Assembly: GCA_002104905.1 (NCBI GenBank)
Contig: MCFE01000016.1
Coordinates: forward strand, 62,001-126,000
DNA length: 64,000 nt
Reading direction: 5' to 3'
From: Basidiobolus meristosporus CBS 931.73
Lineage: Eukaryota; Basidiobolomycota; Basidiobolomycetes; Basidiobolales; Basidiobolaceae
Position numbers and translations under genes: made by a program. Below are positions 26,473 to 40,158 of the stretch, in pieces. Position 1 is the first letter of the stretch. Each line of letters opens with the position of its first letter. The notes beneath the pieces are model-generated. The model was given only the letters and a program-made list of their open reading frames with translations, was not told the DNA's origin and did not search any database.

Positions 26473-27396
26473 CTGTACAAAGGCCTAGCTAAAGGGTTAT
26501 GTTGTTAGGTTATACTTCGAAAAGCAATAGGAGTGAGCTTTTATGGCTGCAGAAGGGACTAAATTCTAACAATGGATAAAGTTTCGTATAAATAACTTTG
26601 ATGTAATGAGAAACGGTATCGGCGGGTTAGAGAAGTCGCTGTATTTTGATGGACTATGAAACATTGCTTCGACTGCTATCTTTATAAATAGGTGCTGAAT
26701 TGGCTTGTATCTACCTACCAAAATCTGATTAACAATAAATAAATGACCTGTGTAAATTGAATATTTCTAGATCACGTATTTTTGAAGCCTAATTGATAAC
26801 TTAATATGCTCATAAGACTGGGATCGATATGTATAAGCCAATCATGTTAGGCTTTCTCAAGAAAAGAGAATTTCTAGTCAACTATACTATAATAATAGGG
26901 TTAACAGGTCACACTCCATATGAGGTGCTGTTTCATAGCACCGAAAATTCATTGGCTTACTAGAGTCCGACTACATCATATTACCTTGTATTTCCCAGTT
27001 TAAGGGATAAAATGTTCGTCAACAGAAGTGAAATTCAAAATCAAATTTCGATAGAATGTGCTTTCCTGCCAAGTATCCTATGTACATATATCAGAAGGTC
27101 AATGTACTTGCTCAGCATTGCCGCGATCGCAGCACTTCTAACTAGGAATGGTAATTTTATTATGTCATTCCGCCATCACCTAATGAGGCAGCCAAGAGAT
27201 ACAATGCCTTGGCAAACTAGTTTCCTGATCTACGCATTGAGTTGCTTGGCGATCAAGTCAAAATCTGCATTTTGATTAAATTAATCATGAAGTTCCAATT
27301 CAAGTTGGAGTATTACAATTGGCAATGAATCATAACGTGTGCAGGTTAAGGATCGCATATACTGAGTATTCTTTACCAGTTGCTACAAAGTCTTAG
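26473..27396. other. Intergenic, divergent promoters
   Basis: AT-rich region between two divergent start codons. The frame at 27012-27275 carries nothing recognisable. No repeats were seen. Confidence 0.4.
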
Positions 27397-29041
27397 ATGT
27401 CTTCGAAAATACCTTATGATTACCTTATAATTATCGATCTAGAAGCTACGTGCGATGAGAATGACAATCCTTTAAAGGTTCAGTTTAAAAAGGTACAGGT
27501 CTTCATTTCAGTGCTAGAGCGATTCAGACTCTAAATATGTCTTGATAGGAGGAGTCAGAAATCATTGAATTTTCCTGGGTAGTGTTTGATACGAAGAAGT
27601 TGAATGTGGTAAAGAAGCAGCAAAGTTATTGTAAACCACAAAATACCCCAATAACTCCGTTCTGTATAAATCTGACTAAAATCACGCCCAGAATGGTAGA
27701 AAAGGCTGGTTCACTTCAAGATGCTGTCACTGTTTTAGATAACTTCGTGCAAAAATCGATCATAGCAAACGGGAAAACTTTCTGCTTTGTTACTCATGGA
27801 CCTTGGGATCTAAAGATTCAATTCCCTAGAGAGGCGAAAGATAAAGGACTTAGCGTGCCCACCTATTTACAAGATTGCACGCTGTTCGATCTCAAAGTCG
27901 AATTTTTTAATTGGTTAGCACATCATCCAGAGCATAGACCCCCGAACTCTATGCTCAGTACTATGTGTAAAACCCTGAGAACTCAGCTGGTACTGCCTCA
28001 GCATTCTGGGATCAACGATTGTTTGACAATTGGCAATATCATTAGAGCTATGGTGGATTACCGACATCAAGACGTCTTCAGAAATGCAACCAATCTAGCC
28101 AAAATTCGGAAAGAGTTTCTTGAAGAAAAGTCGGATAAAGTTTTCTTTGGTGGATTACCGATGAAGATATCTTACCCAGAAATTGCCTGGTGGCTAAATG
28201 AGAACAACATTGCTTTTAAAGCCCTTTGGATGTCTCGAAACATATACCGCAGACCAACAGGCACTGGCTTTGCGATACTAGAAGATCATCAAAATGCTTT
28301 GAAGTTCTTGGAACTAAATGGTAGCACATTCCGTAATAGAGCTGTAGAGGTCATTCCAAGCACTGATAAGATTTTCAACAACATCGAGCCGAAACTGTCG
28401 TCTTGGCCAGGTCCTTATGGCGTCCTCTTAAAAGATTTTATTGAAGAAAGATCATGCATTGTCCACTTGAGCGAGATTCCGCACAAAGCAACACAAAGTG
28501 AACTGCAGTTACTGTTTTCTGCGAATGGTCTTAAGCCAAAGGATTTGTATTTGGTGAATGATACGAATAACCGTTCGGTTGGACTCGGATTTGCCGTATT
28601 CGATACTCACCCTGATGCGATGCGTTGTGTGGGTATGTCGAATACAGTCTTGAATGGACGCATCATAAAAATATATCCTAGTAACCAGGAGATATTTGAC
28701 ATGACTGAGCCTTACCGAAATTCTTTTCCAGTAGTGTATCTTTTCACAGAACCATTCATACACAACCATATGCTAACGTTCGAATTTTTCAGGCTGTACT
28801 GGGAATGCGCCGTCCGCGACCTTCAACTTTTCAAACCACCATATCCTCTACTACCAAGCAACCTCGCTATATGCCGATTCCACCTCGGCGCTTCCACACT
28901 TTCAGCTTTCCTATTATGAACAGTCCAAACATCATGATAACCAGCATGCAGGCCACTTCGATGAAATTGATGACCAAGTATACATCACAAATCAAGCCAA
29001 CCCTCATACTACATGTCATTCGTCAGCTGTGCCGAAAATAA
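27397..29041 (+). CDS. ERI1-like DEDDh 3'-5' exonuclease with two RRM-like domains
   Basis: Likely RNA-trimming nuclease. Exons 27397-27492, 27549-28730 and 28793-29041 give about 508 aa. The exonuclease domain (residues about 8-220) shows DLEATCDE (metal-binding Asp and Glu), THGPWDLKIQFPRE (second Asp) and LPQHSGINDCLTIGNI with the general-base His and last Asp, as in 3'hExo/ERI1. Two tandem RRM-like folds follow: KVFFGGLP with GTGFAIL (about 245-320) and CIVHLSEIP with GLGFAVF (about 330-405), each closing with a similar EVIPS or KIYPS segment, so they look like an internal duplication. The last exon is uncertain: the phase-0 junction gives a basic Pro/Arg-rich tail, but two other frames stay open for some way. 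Confidence 0.78.
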
Positions 29042-30386
29042 ATTAGTATCAATGAAATATTTGCCAGAGTATGCTCAGCCCATGGTCTCCAAGGTAGTAG
29101 TAATTATTCCGCCATATGTTCGATAATACATATCGTATGCATGCACTCGATCGAGGATGGAAGATGGCCACACTCATACATTTAGATAATGTCCCAAATA
29201 TGCTGGTCGTAATACGAGCTGCGATTTCCAGGGGTGATTCCAAATGTGATTGGGAGGGTGTCAACGATTTTTCACTCGTTACTCAAGGCTCATACGATGC
29301 CTTGACACCCATGGATTGAGATATCTAGTTAAACTGGCCATGATAATTGGCTATCCGGTATAATAAGAGAGGGCTGAGATTTCCTGTCTTACAGGCGCAA
29401 TGATATGGCTATGAATGAATTCCATATTCAATAAGGACTGCAAAGTAGTAAGTTCTACAAATCTGGACCCGACGGCCAAACTAGCGGGAGTTCGTATTTC
29501 ACCAGCGTTGCTGTGTGCAAGAAGCCATTGATATTTATAGAAATGCCAAATATGGATCTGAATTCGAGGGAATGCTGTTGATACTGTTTGGATAGAACTG
29601 TGATGCTACACGGGCTCATTTTTGGGTAACATTATAGTAACCATTTGGCTGCACAGCCACGGACCTTGGGTACAACTGTAGGGTATGATCCCGGAACATT
29701 CAAGAATCCAGATAATTCGGATCATCTATTGCCTATCATGCAGTAATACCGTAGTCATAATGATAGACTGTGTTTATGAATATCATACCACCCATATAGA
29801 TTGTGGCTAAAGATAGGCTCGAGTGTTTGGAGGTCTTCCTGCGCGCACTCACAGTCGGCAGCTTTCCGGACGTGGCCTCTCATTGTGGAGGTTTGCAAAT
29901 ATGCTTGCCTCGGAGGTATGCTGCTTTCCGTCTGGAAGTGCTGATCTACTTCGATCATAGTTATTTCCGACTGTGGCAGTAAAAATACAATGTCAAACTC
30001 ACAATTGCAGGTAATCTTCATCACCGTTATCCAATCATCAAGGTGAACTATTCACTAAGCCACATACTCAATATCAAAATCAGCAAGTTATTTTGTGATA
30101 TCCTGGTGTTACATAAGATGTTCTTAAAGTGACACCCAACTTCCATACATTACACATATGAAAATGAAGAAATAGACCCAAGTATATCAATCACCGTACT
30201 GCCTTTGATTCAAGTTAATTCCTTCTCTCTTAAATTCAGCCATAACTACATGTGGATGCAAATTCTCGATTGAATACCTGCTTCCCTACACTCCTATCTT
30301 TGACTTCGTTGGAAGCTTTTTCTTGTTAGACCCTTGGTCTCACCTGAGCCCTCAAAAACTAGATCTCTTTCCTTTATCCCAATCAA
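29042..30386. other. Intergenic stretch
   Basis: About 1.3 kb. Short frames at 29116-29319 (+) and 29755-30024 (-) have no recognisable domain. Slightly more mixed base composition than other spacers; it might hold a decayed gene, but nothing could be identified. Confidence 0.3.
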
Positions 30387-32139
<1,753 letters not shown>

Positions 32140-33995
32140 CCCAGATGTCAAGAGCACCAATACCTCGGACCCAGACTTATTTTATGTATTCCACACACCA
32201 CCATAACCCCATCAGATATACCCAACACTCTAGCATTGGTTCTCTTAGTACCAACCAATAATTTACGTATACACTCCAGTCCCTCTGTTCAAACCATACC
32301 GAAAATTTTGCCATGTCCTCAAACACCAATAGTAATTCACAATATCAATGCCAACTTCACTATTCCAATTCTCTAAGCTAATAAATGAAAAAAAGTCTAT
32401 CCCTACTATCGGTATGAACATGCACCCAATTACATGCATTGATAGAATGCTGGCCGTTGATAAATAAAAATCCCTGGAATGGTCTACTGGTGACCAAATG
32501 CAAAAACTCGGCTCTTTTAAAACCTAGCTGATAATTTATTGGCTAGGGCAGTTTAAACAGAGCAACTCCATCCAAATTGACTCCATGTTCAGGTTTTTCA
32601 ACAGCTGCAGTATGGACTAATTTTGACAAAAATAAGATGCAATCTCTTAATCCCACTGCAATGATTTAATATATAGCAATGTACTGTAGAATCAACTAGT
32701 TGGTACTTCTGTGGTAATGTTGGAACTTCACACTGGGATATACAGATGTGAAATTCAGAATCCTTCCAGGTGCAATGGATGCTGGATACATGTAGCTAAG
32801 ATCTATGAATTGAAAATTGACTTAATTTCTTACCTGTAATGTCAACTCAAAATGCATTTTTGAGCCGTCTACAACCTTTGTCGCATTGAAGTCGACAGCA
32901 CCGCACACTCTTGGTTGATAACGCCTCTGAGCTCCACCTCATAACCGCAATCGATTGATATGGAAATTCACCAAACGAATAATAGTCGAGTGTCTTTAAA
33001 TATCAAATAGGCAGTTATAGGATTTACTAATGAATCCATATTTATCCATCATAAGATTACGTTGTTGGGAGGAAAAATGAATGACTAGTATTCCCATAAC
33101 CCATTAGCCAGAGCAGTCATGATCTGAGGCTCTTGATGCGAATCATAAATAATGGGATGTGCCTCGTTCGTATCCAAGTACGGAAGGCTCATATTGTATC
33201 AGCATCCGGATATTGGGTGGGAAAACAAATCTGTCAAAAGCTATTACCGCCCCCTAATCCAGTTGGTGCATACCACTCCATATTGACGTTGGTGGTGGCT
33301 GTTGGTGAGTGGTTTGGATCCTGATAGGGAATCAAACCATCTGGAATATGGTAACCAAATCATGCCACGAGTTTTATATGCCAAATTGGGATAGTGCCAA
33401 TAGATTAGCTTATATCGATCTATTGAATTTGAATTGAAATGGTCAAAGATAGCCGTAGCTAGTTGGCATAGGCTACGGTAATTTGGAGTGTCAGCGGAGA
33501 TAAAATCTGTGCCCTATTTTATCAGGAACCAAAGCTACTACCAAGGCTAATTTCTCTCTGTGGAAAATACTTGTGTCGCCACTTTCTCCAGGACATTGTG
33601 CTGATGTCTAACAGATCTGATCCACCTAGGGCTTCAATCTTCTACTGTGTCACTGGTTGGGTGGTTTGCCATGGTTTATTTCGATTCGATAGCATCAAAG
33701 GGGCTTCCACTAGAATGTACAAAGATTATATGTTTACACAAATGTTCTGCAGCGACAACCTTGGAATACGCCATTAGTGAAAAAGGTAAGTGAGAAAAAT
33801 GCACCTACTCATTTGGTAGGTCGGAACCGACCGTATGAAGGGAATATACATGAAGTAGGGGGTCAATACAGGATGACACTGGAAAGTAAATGAAGAAATG
33901 AAGCAAAATTCGATCGATAGCGGGTATTAAAGTATGTTGAGAAGGGTCGAATCACTTGCAAGTGGTTGGCTGCCAAAGAATGGAGAGATTGTATT
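32140..33995. other. Long intergenic stretch
   Basis: About 1.85 kb of AT-rich DNA between convergent genes. Frames at 33133-33324 and 33571-33777 look accidental. No terminal repeats or known domains were found. Confidence 0.35.
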
Positions 33996-36182
33996 TCAAT
34001 GCTTATCTTGTTGTGCTGACTGGTTATGGGGTGTAGATCCACACTGCTGTTGAACAATGACTTCAGTTATTAGTTCGTCTATATTCTTTTCTTGTGGCAC
34101 AACGAGTGTGGCCTGCGAAGTGCTCTGCGGATGATGTGAGTGTGGCTGGATCGATGAAGACTGTGCCAAGACAGGACTAGAGAAAGTTAAGCCTTTTGCA
34201 GGACTTTCCATTCCTATTTTGGTGAACTCGACTGGTGTAACATCTTCCTTCAGTAGCCTCAAAGTTTCTAGCAGAAAGCTACAGTAGTTGCCACAGTTCT
34301 TCCAGAAAGAATTGAGATGCCGCAGTACTTTCACCAGAAAGGTGAGGCAAAGAAAAGACCGTTGGGATTGCTCGGAGTTTTTGGATTTGGCACCATGTAG
34401 ATAGAATGTAGCCGCACTGAACACCGAGAATCCGAAGAACGGGTGGATTTGGATAACTGGCTGATCTTTGATTTCCTGAACAACCGAGAGTATACATTTG
34501 GCTGCAACAAATGCATTCTTTAAAGCTTGTGTGAAATATGGTGATTTGACATCGTACGACCATTCCTGACCTGGGATACGTAATCTGGTGAAATTAAGTC
34601 GGATAGTAATGGCTTGTTTCATGGAGAACATGAAGGAGTTGAACAAGTATAAATTGCTCTTGGGCGAGTCTTGCATCGGTACATGACGTAGTCTTTGAGG
34701 CAAGATCGTTTCCCAGGTTTGAATAGCATCATTCAGCTTGACAAACTCCTTGTGCCTTTCATCTGAGGCTAAAAAATGCCGCTCAACATAATATTTGTTG
34801 ACTCTTCCAACGATGATAGCAAGGATAGCCAAGGCCGAAAATGATGAGAGCTGTGCGCCATCCTCTGCGTTCAATGCTGGCAGGCCTTCGTTTAGCTTTA
34901 GAATTTGGTTCTGTGTAGGGATCCCGTCCTCCCAATTCGCGGTATTCACAGGCAACGACACAGAGCAATCCATGATATTAATTCCAACGGGATGCTTGCC
35001 TTCTGCGGAGAGGATTTGATCAAGCACGCAGCAGTACCACCAGGATCTCCGTTTTGTTTCCAATTCTATCCATTTTGGAACACTGTATTTCTCGAATGGC
35101 TCGGGAAATTCATCCATCCTATGTATCTTCATCATCTGACACAACCTAAGAAGAAGCATGGAGTTCAGCTTTGTAATCACGATGTCACACTCAGAAACTT
35201 ACAGTAAAAACCATTTAAGGTTCTAACCTTGTAGCTATACCTGTATTGTAGAGTGCGGTTAGATATGGTTGCTACATATCATTGCACATGATGATCCAAA
35301 AAACTTACCAATATAGACGCATGATCGGTTTTGTCGGCCGTAGGAAATCTCGTAAATGCTCATTAGCAGTAAACTCTGTATTACTTCGATAGACGCACTC
35401 TCACAACGGGAGAGGATCTCGTTTTCAAATCGCTTGGAGTAAATTGAATCGAGAGGATCTTCAGAATTCTGAGGCTGATATCGCAAAGCAAGAGCACAGA
35501 TACTGCTGATCAAAATGCTGTCTACTTTCTCTTCGCGATATTTCTCCATGAAAGTGGCTTTGTGTATGATTGGGGCATGGATATGGATGTAATTGAAATA
35601 GGTTTCCACCAGATGGCCTTCATAGCTGAACGTCTCTCGAGCAGTATCAGCTAGGGATGGGGCAGGGGACTTTCCGGCGAAAAGCTTGCTGGGGTCGGGG
35701 GATTGCTTTGATGTTTGCGGGGATGAAACCTCCATTATATCCGAGGGGACACTGCGTGGGGTGTCAATATTATGACAATTTAAGACATCGTGCTCTGAAT
35801 CTGATTTACTATCCTCCTCCATAGCTCCCTTTGATGTGCTCTGTGAAGGCTGTTCTTTTTGTAAGAGAGCCTCTACTTCGTTCCCCTCTTCGGCGGCCAT
35901 AGAGGAAGTTACCTCAATAATCTTCCCACCGTCCATTTTCAAAACGGTTTGCTGAAAATTTCCCGACACACCGGATAGAAACCCAAAGGCGTCCATCATA
36001 TTCTGGCGCGGGCCTCTTCTTTTGTTTCTGGTCAAAAATGTACAAGGGATATTCAAACGATAGCAAGTACTACAAGAAGGCTTCGTAGCATCGCAACGAA
36101 CTTTCATTTTTCGGCAGCAATCGCAGGCCTGAGTGAGTCTTTTCCGTTTCATAGATGAATAGTCGCAAAATTCGGGGTCCAT
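33996..36182 (-). CDS. Zn2Cys6 fungal transcription factor
   Basis: DNA-binding regulator of unknown targets. Exons 36182-35309, a 13-nt microexon 35240-35228, and 35145-33996 give 678 aa. The zinc cluster has Cys at 20, 23, 30, 37, 40 and 47 (C-x2-C-x6-C-x6-C-x2-C-x6-C; ACDCCRKMKVRCDATKPSC). A basic linker (TRNKRRGPRQN) and an acidic, Ser-rich region follow. The Fungal_trans middle-homology region begins about residue 190 (VETYFNYIHIHAPIIHKATF) and passes through YIGIATRLCQMMKIHRMD, which is restored only if the 13-nt exon is used. The C-terminal end is Gln/Ser-rich with HNQSAQQDKH. Intronic sequence around the microexon is AT-rich. Confidence 0.92.
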
Positions 36183-38344
36183 TTTATACTAAGCTCAGCT
36201 CGTAACGGTTACTATACTTGTATTATATTTACAGCTGTGGCTGCAATAGAGAGATTAAAGGCCGGCGCTACAAAATGACAAAGATGTATTGTGGAATTTT
36301 GGTTCAAAATTAGATGACCTTCAGTAAGCACATGTAACCAAAAGTTGCAGTAGGCGGAAGTGGGAGAAGCGGTAAATATCAAGGTCGATGGTGAGAATTA
36401 CCACTCTTAATTTTTGGTTTGAATTTTCAAAGGGTATTTCAGATAGTCATACCCTTATTCCGTATTAAGGTCCTGAAATAAATGATTCCCGCCTCAATCC
36501 AACAATGCCTATTTTGTACAATAATGTCAGAAAACGACCGATTTAGAGAACCCAGCTTACATCCTACAACAAATACAAACTTCTATCGAACCATCTGGCA
36601 ATCAAGCTGCACGTTAATATACAGCTGTTCCCAAACCACCTGCGCCAACACAAATCATTTAGCGTCAAGGTAGGCTACGTTCATCTCGTTTGTCTCGAAA
36701 AGGGTTATGATGTCTATATTATGCCCCAAATGTAAGACTCTAATAGTTCCAAGCAATCCCTTAGTCTATATATCAAATCAGCACCGGTTAATGTGTTCTG
36801 TCGAAGTTTTCCAATTTTTGAATACCAAACTCTCAATCCCAACAACTGAGTCACTGAACACTATTCCGAATCAGTCCAATCAGGAGGCGCATTTATGGCG
36901 ACATGCTCCTGTCACCATCATAATACTGATGTTGAGTAGATATGATTATTAAGTGGCAGCTAGCCCTTTCAAGGAACCGAATCTCGATCGGATCACTGAG
37001 CGGCTCAAAATGGCAGTAAATATTGGCAGATTATTGTGATCACATTGGACCAAGAGCGTTGTTGATGCTTTCGAGAGCACACATGATTTTGGACTTCCCA
37101 GTAGGAATGTTCGGCAGGAAATTTTGGGGAGCGCGGGTTCAATAAGGAAACACCATATGAAATTGATTCGAGCAAGAACCTGGATTGCATTGAAAGACGC
37201 TATTGTCCTACATGGCCTCCGTTCGTAGGTGCTTATATACATGAAGTTATACAAATGAGCGTGGATTACCAGTGAGTCACGCATAGCTGGTACTCTTCAC
37301 ACGTTATCTGATTGTAAAGCCAAGCTTTCTGGTACACTCATTCCGTGTGCGAGATGTTTCAAATAAGACTTATGGACATCGATATCATTCATTGTCAAAA
37401 TTGGGTAGCATGCGGAGAGTGCGGAGAACATGAGGTTTTTCGATAAAACGCGCGAACGATTGTAATTGGAGCTGCACCCATAAAATATTCCCATACTCTC
37501 AAAAACACGAATAATATAGGTGTAGATTCTAGTTTCTGTGGTTACATTTCTTCAGATGTTAGATGCATCAGAACAGAAAATCCGATGAAATCTGATCGGA
37601 AAGACGCATATATTAGGAAGAGGTCATAGGCTATACAACGCCATATGCTAGGAGAATTAGTGGTGTAGCAAGCGGCCAGATGGTAGAATAAACAGCTGTC
37701 TATCCCGCATCACAGAAAGAAGTGCCATTTCCAATTATGTAGTGGTAAAGATATTGGTGTCTTCTCTATGGTTTCCAAATCGATGCTTTTAGTAAGAATA
37801 TGGTACAGAGATGCTCTCAGTACCAAACTAAGCATGAAGCTTGTGGTCCTCTTACTCATTCAATAATGTGATACAAATATTGTCAAATTTGTAAAGATAA
37901 CTGAATCCAGCAATTTGAGTTGAAGTTTGATATGATGATTCCTCCGTAGATTTTAGACTACAGTTAGCAGCCTAAAGCCAGGTGCAAGTTTTCATCGTCA
38001 TTTTGAGGCTTTTTGACAAAGATTATACTGCATGGTGATCTGCATTCGTCCTAGAAGAGATTTTTGGTGGATCCCATCACCTTGAAATCAACAAAAATCC
38101 AACTGAGTTCAACTTCAGGGTTAGGGCGTGTGTTTGAGCGTAGACTACATGAAATCGTAGGTCCTCATTTATACATCTCGTGTGCAAAGGATGCCGCCTA
38201 TCTGCTATTTTGCTGAAGTCGTGAGCAATACAAAACTTGTGACTGCATGTGGGGTAGAGTGCCATCACATGCCCATAGTGAAAGGTATTAATACTATCAA
38301 AAAGTCCAAGCAAAATCCAATTCCAAAGCTATTACTGCGGATAT
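36183..38344. other. Long intergenic stretch left of the LTR cluster
   Basis: About 2.2 kb without a supported gene. Frames at 36482-36952 (+) and 36949-37284 (-) are open but have no known domain. The segment 36950-37250 has a more coding-like base mix and may be a decayed gene or transposon piece. Confidence 0.3.
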
Positions 38345-38600
38345 TGCTGTGCATTTTTTATTTGCGCCTAAATATTTACATCAACCTGCTTATTTAGATC
38401 CTTGCCCAAATCCTTTGCCGGAATTTATTCGGAATATTCTCATTGAAATGTTGGGTGCCTAGAACATCAAAGCCCCCAAACTTTGCACACATGTTCTTGG
38501 GAACTGCCTAAGCATGTTCCACATGTTTGTAAAGGTATAAATACCACATTTAGACTCAAAAAATCAAAGTGAAAGCCACAAAATCTACTTGTTCTTCATT
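38345..38600 (+). repeat. Degenerate solo LTR, copy A
   Basis: Diverged third copy of the repeat at 38673 and 39828. It shares CCTAAATATTTA near its start, CCCCCAAACTTTGCACACATG, TTCCACATGTTTG, GTATAAATACCAC and AAGTGAAAGCCACA in the same order and spacing. Its ends are eroded and I found no target duplication, so the limits are approximate. Confidence 0.55.
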
Positions 38601-38672
38601 AAGAGGGGTACTTTCAGTTATTAGCACAATGGGTCATAGGCAAGCGTCTCTCTTGCTCAGCTTGGTCAAACA

Positions 38673-38970
38673 TGTTGTAAAAATTTGTAATTACTCCTAA
38701 ATATTTAACTATCTTAGTCACTTGGATCATCACCTACAAATCTTAGAGAATTCTGAGCAAATCCCTGCAAGGAATTTCTCAAAGCTGTCCAAACAGCCCC
38801 AAACTTTGCACACCTGTTTTTGTGGCCTTCCTAGGCATATTCTACGTGTTTTTTTGCCAAGCCCATGTAAAAGTATAAATACCACTTTACATTCAATAGA
38901 TCATAAAGTGAAACCACATAGTCTACTTGCTCTCACAATCACTTCCAATATCTCCAAAACTTTTACAACA
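38673..38970 (+). repeat. Solo LTR of a retrotransposon, copy B (298 bp)
   Basis: Starts TGTTGTAAAAATT and ends CTTTTACAACA, so it has the 5'-TG...CA-3' ends and a 7-bp terminal inverted repeat (TGTTGTA/TACAACA) typical of LTRs. It is flanked by a perfect 5-bp target-site duplication, AAACA (38668-38672 and 38971-38975). Inside lie GTATAAATACCAC (TATA box, 38875-38887 region) and the CCCCAAACTTTGCACAC block shared with the other copies. No gag or pol sequence follows, so it is a solo LTR left after recombination. Strand is assigned from the TATA box direction. Confidence 0.88.
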
Positions 38971-39827
38971 AAACAAGCTACCAATATGATTTGGGAAAGT
39001 TCATAGCAAAAGATGTGAAAGATTTGTGGCAATTTAAAATGTAGGTTAGTGTCAGAGGCTAGGTTGTCCCCTAGAAAAGACCACAAATACTTGTTTACCA
39101 AGCTAAATAACCCAAACTCAAAGTGCCAAGAAAATATAGAGATGGTACTCAATAGTATCTCTAGCCAATGGAGGCAGGGAGAGATATGAGGATGTCTACA
39201 GCAGTAAATCCCTCTGGAGCATCAGAAGATATGAATGGTATATGCTAGATTACTTATAGAGTAAAATTGGAGAATACATATTTTGAGCAGAACTTTGCGG
39301 AGCCAAGAATATTCCATGAACATATATCTCAGAAAGTTGTGTAAAAGCATGGGACCATCTGAACAAGTTTGAATATACCAATAGCTTGCACAATATCACT
39401 AACTCGAAGTATCAGCTTGTGTTATTGGTTTAGTAACAGCTCAAATATGTGTGATTCTAGTGCTAACCTTGATAAATTCACATTTACCTCAGCCTTCTCT
39501 GTGTAACTATTATAGTTAGAGTTCCCACCAGAAACCTTGGATGGATACCATTACAGTACCATAAGCAAATTAGCAGAAATTCAACTTGGATTAACCTTGA
39601 CTTTTTCAGACATTTATGGTCTATATTTAAGTACTACATGCAATACATAGGCCGCCAGATCCGCTATTCCTAATCGAGGTATGAAGATTAGCTACTGGAT
39701 ATATTGGCGGTAGAATAAGAATACATGGACATACTGAAAAGGTGCAAATACAACTCTGAAATTTTTGATAGGGAAGTATTGAAAAGCCCATCACTGATTG
39801 TCAGCAGCATGTACTCTAAGTAGCGAG
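38971..39827. other. DNA between two solo LTRs
   Basis: About 0.85 kb, AT-rich. It is not the internal part of an element, because each flanking LTR has its own distinct target duplication and no gag or pol motif is present. Nothing else seen. Confidence 0.45.
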
Positions 39828-40158
39828 TGTTGTAAAAATTCGGAATTCCACCTAAATATTCACCTAACTTAGTCACTTTGATCATTACCTACAAATCTTA
39901 GAGAATACTGACCAAATTCCTTGTCGGGATTTACTTGGAATATTTACCCAGAACATGAAAATTAGATAAGTTGTCCAAACAGCCCCAAACTTGCACACAT
40001 ATTCTTGGGATCTTCCTAAGCCTATTCCACGTGTTTGTTATGCCAAGACCACGTAAAAGTATAAATACTACTTTTACATTCAATAAATCATTAAGTGAAA
40101 GCCACATAATCTACTTTTTCTCCCAATCACTTCCAATATCTCCAAGACTCCTACAACA
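39828..40158 (+). repeat. Solo LTR of a retrotransposon, copy C (331 bp)
   Basis: Starts TGTTGTAAAAATT and ends CTCCTACAACA, with the same 7-bp terminal inverted repeat as copy B. The perfect 5-bp target duplication is GCGAG (39823-39827 and 40159-40163). It has the same internal blocks as copy B (AACAGCCCCAAACTT, TTCCACGTGTTTG, GTATAAATAC, CATTCAATAAATCATTAAG) plus about 33 extra bases near the middle. The CACGTG E-box is intact here but altered in the other copies. Confidence 0.88.

Noticed and set aside
38673-40158. A complete LTR retrotransposon between copies B and C
   Set aside because: The two LTRs have different target duplications (AAACA and GCGAG), are only about 0.85 kb apart, and no gag, protease or reverse transcriptase motif lies between.
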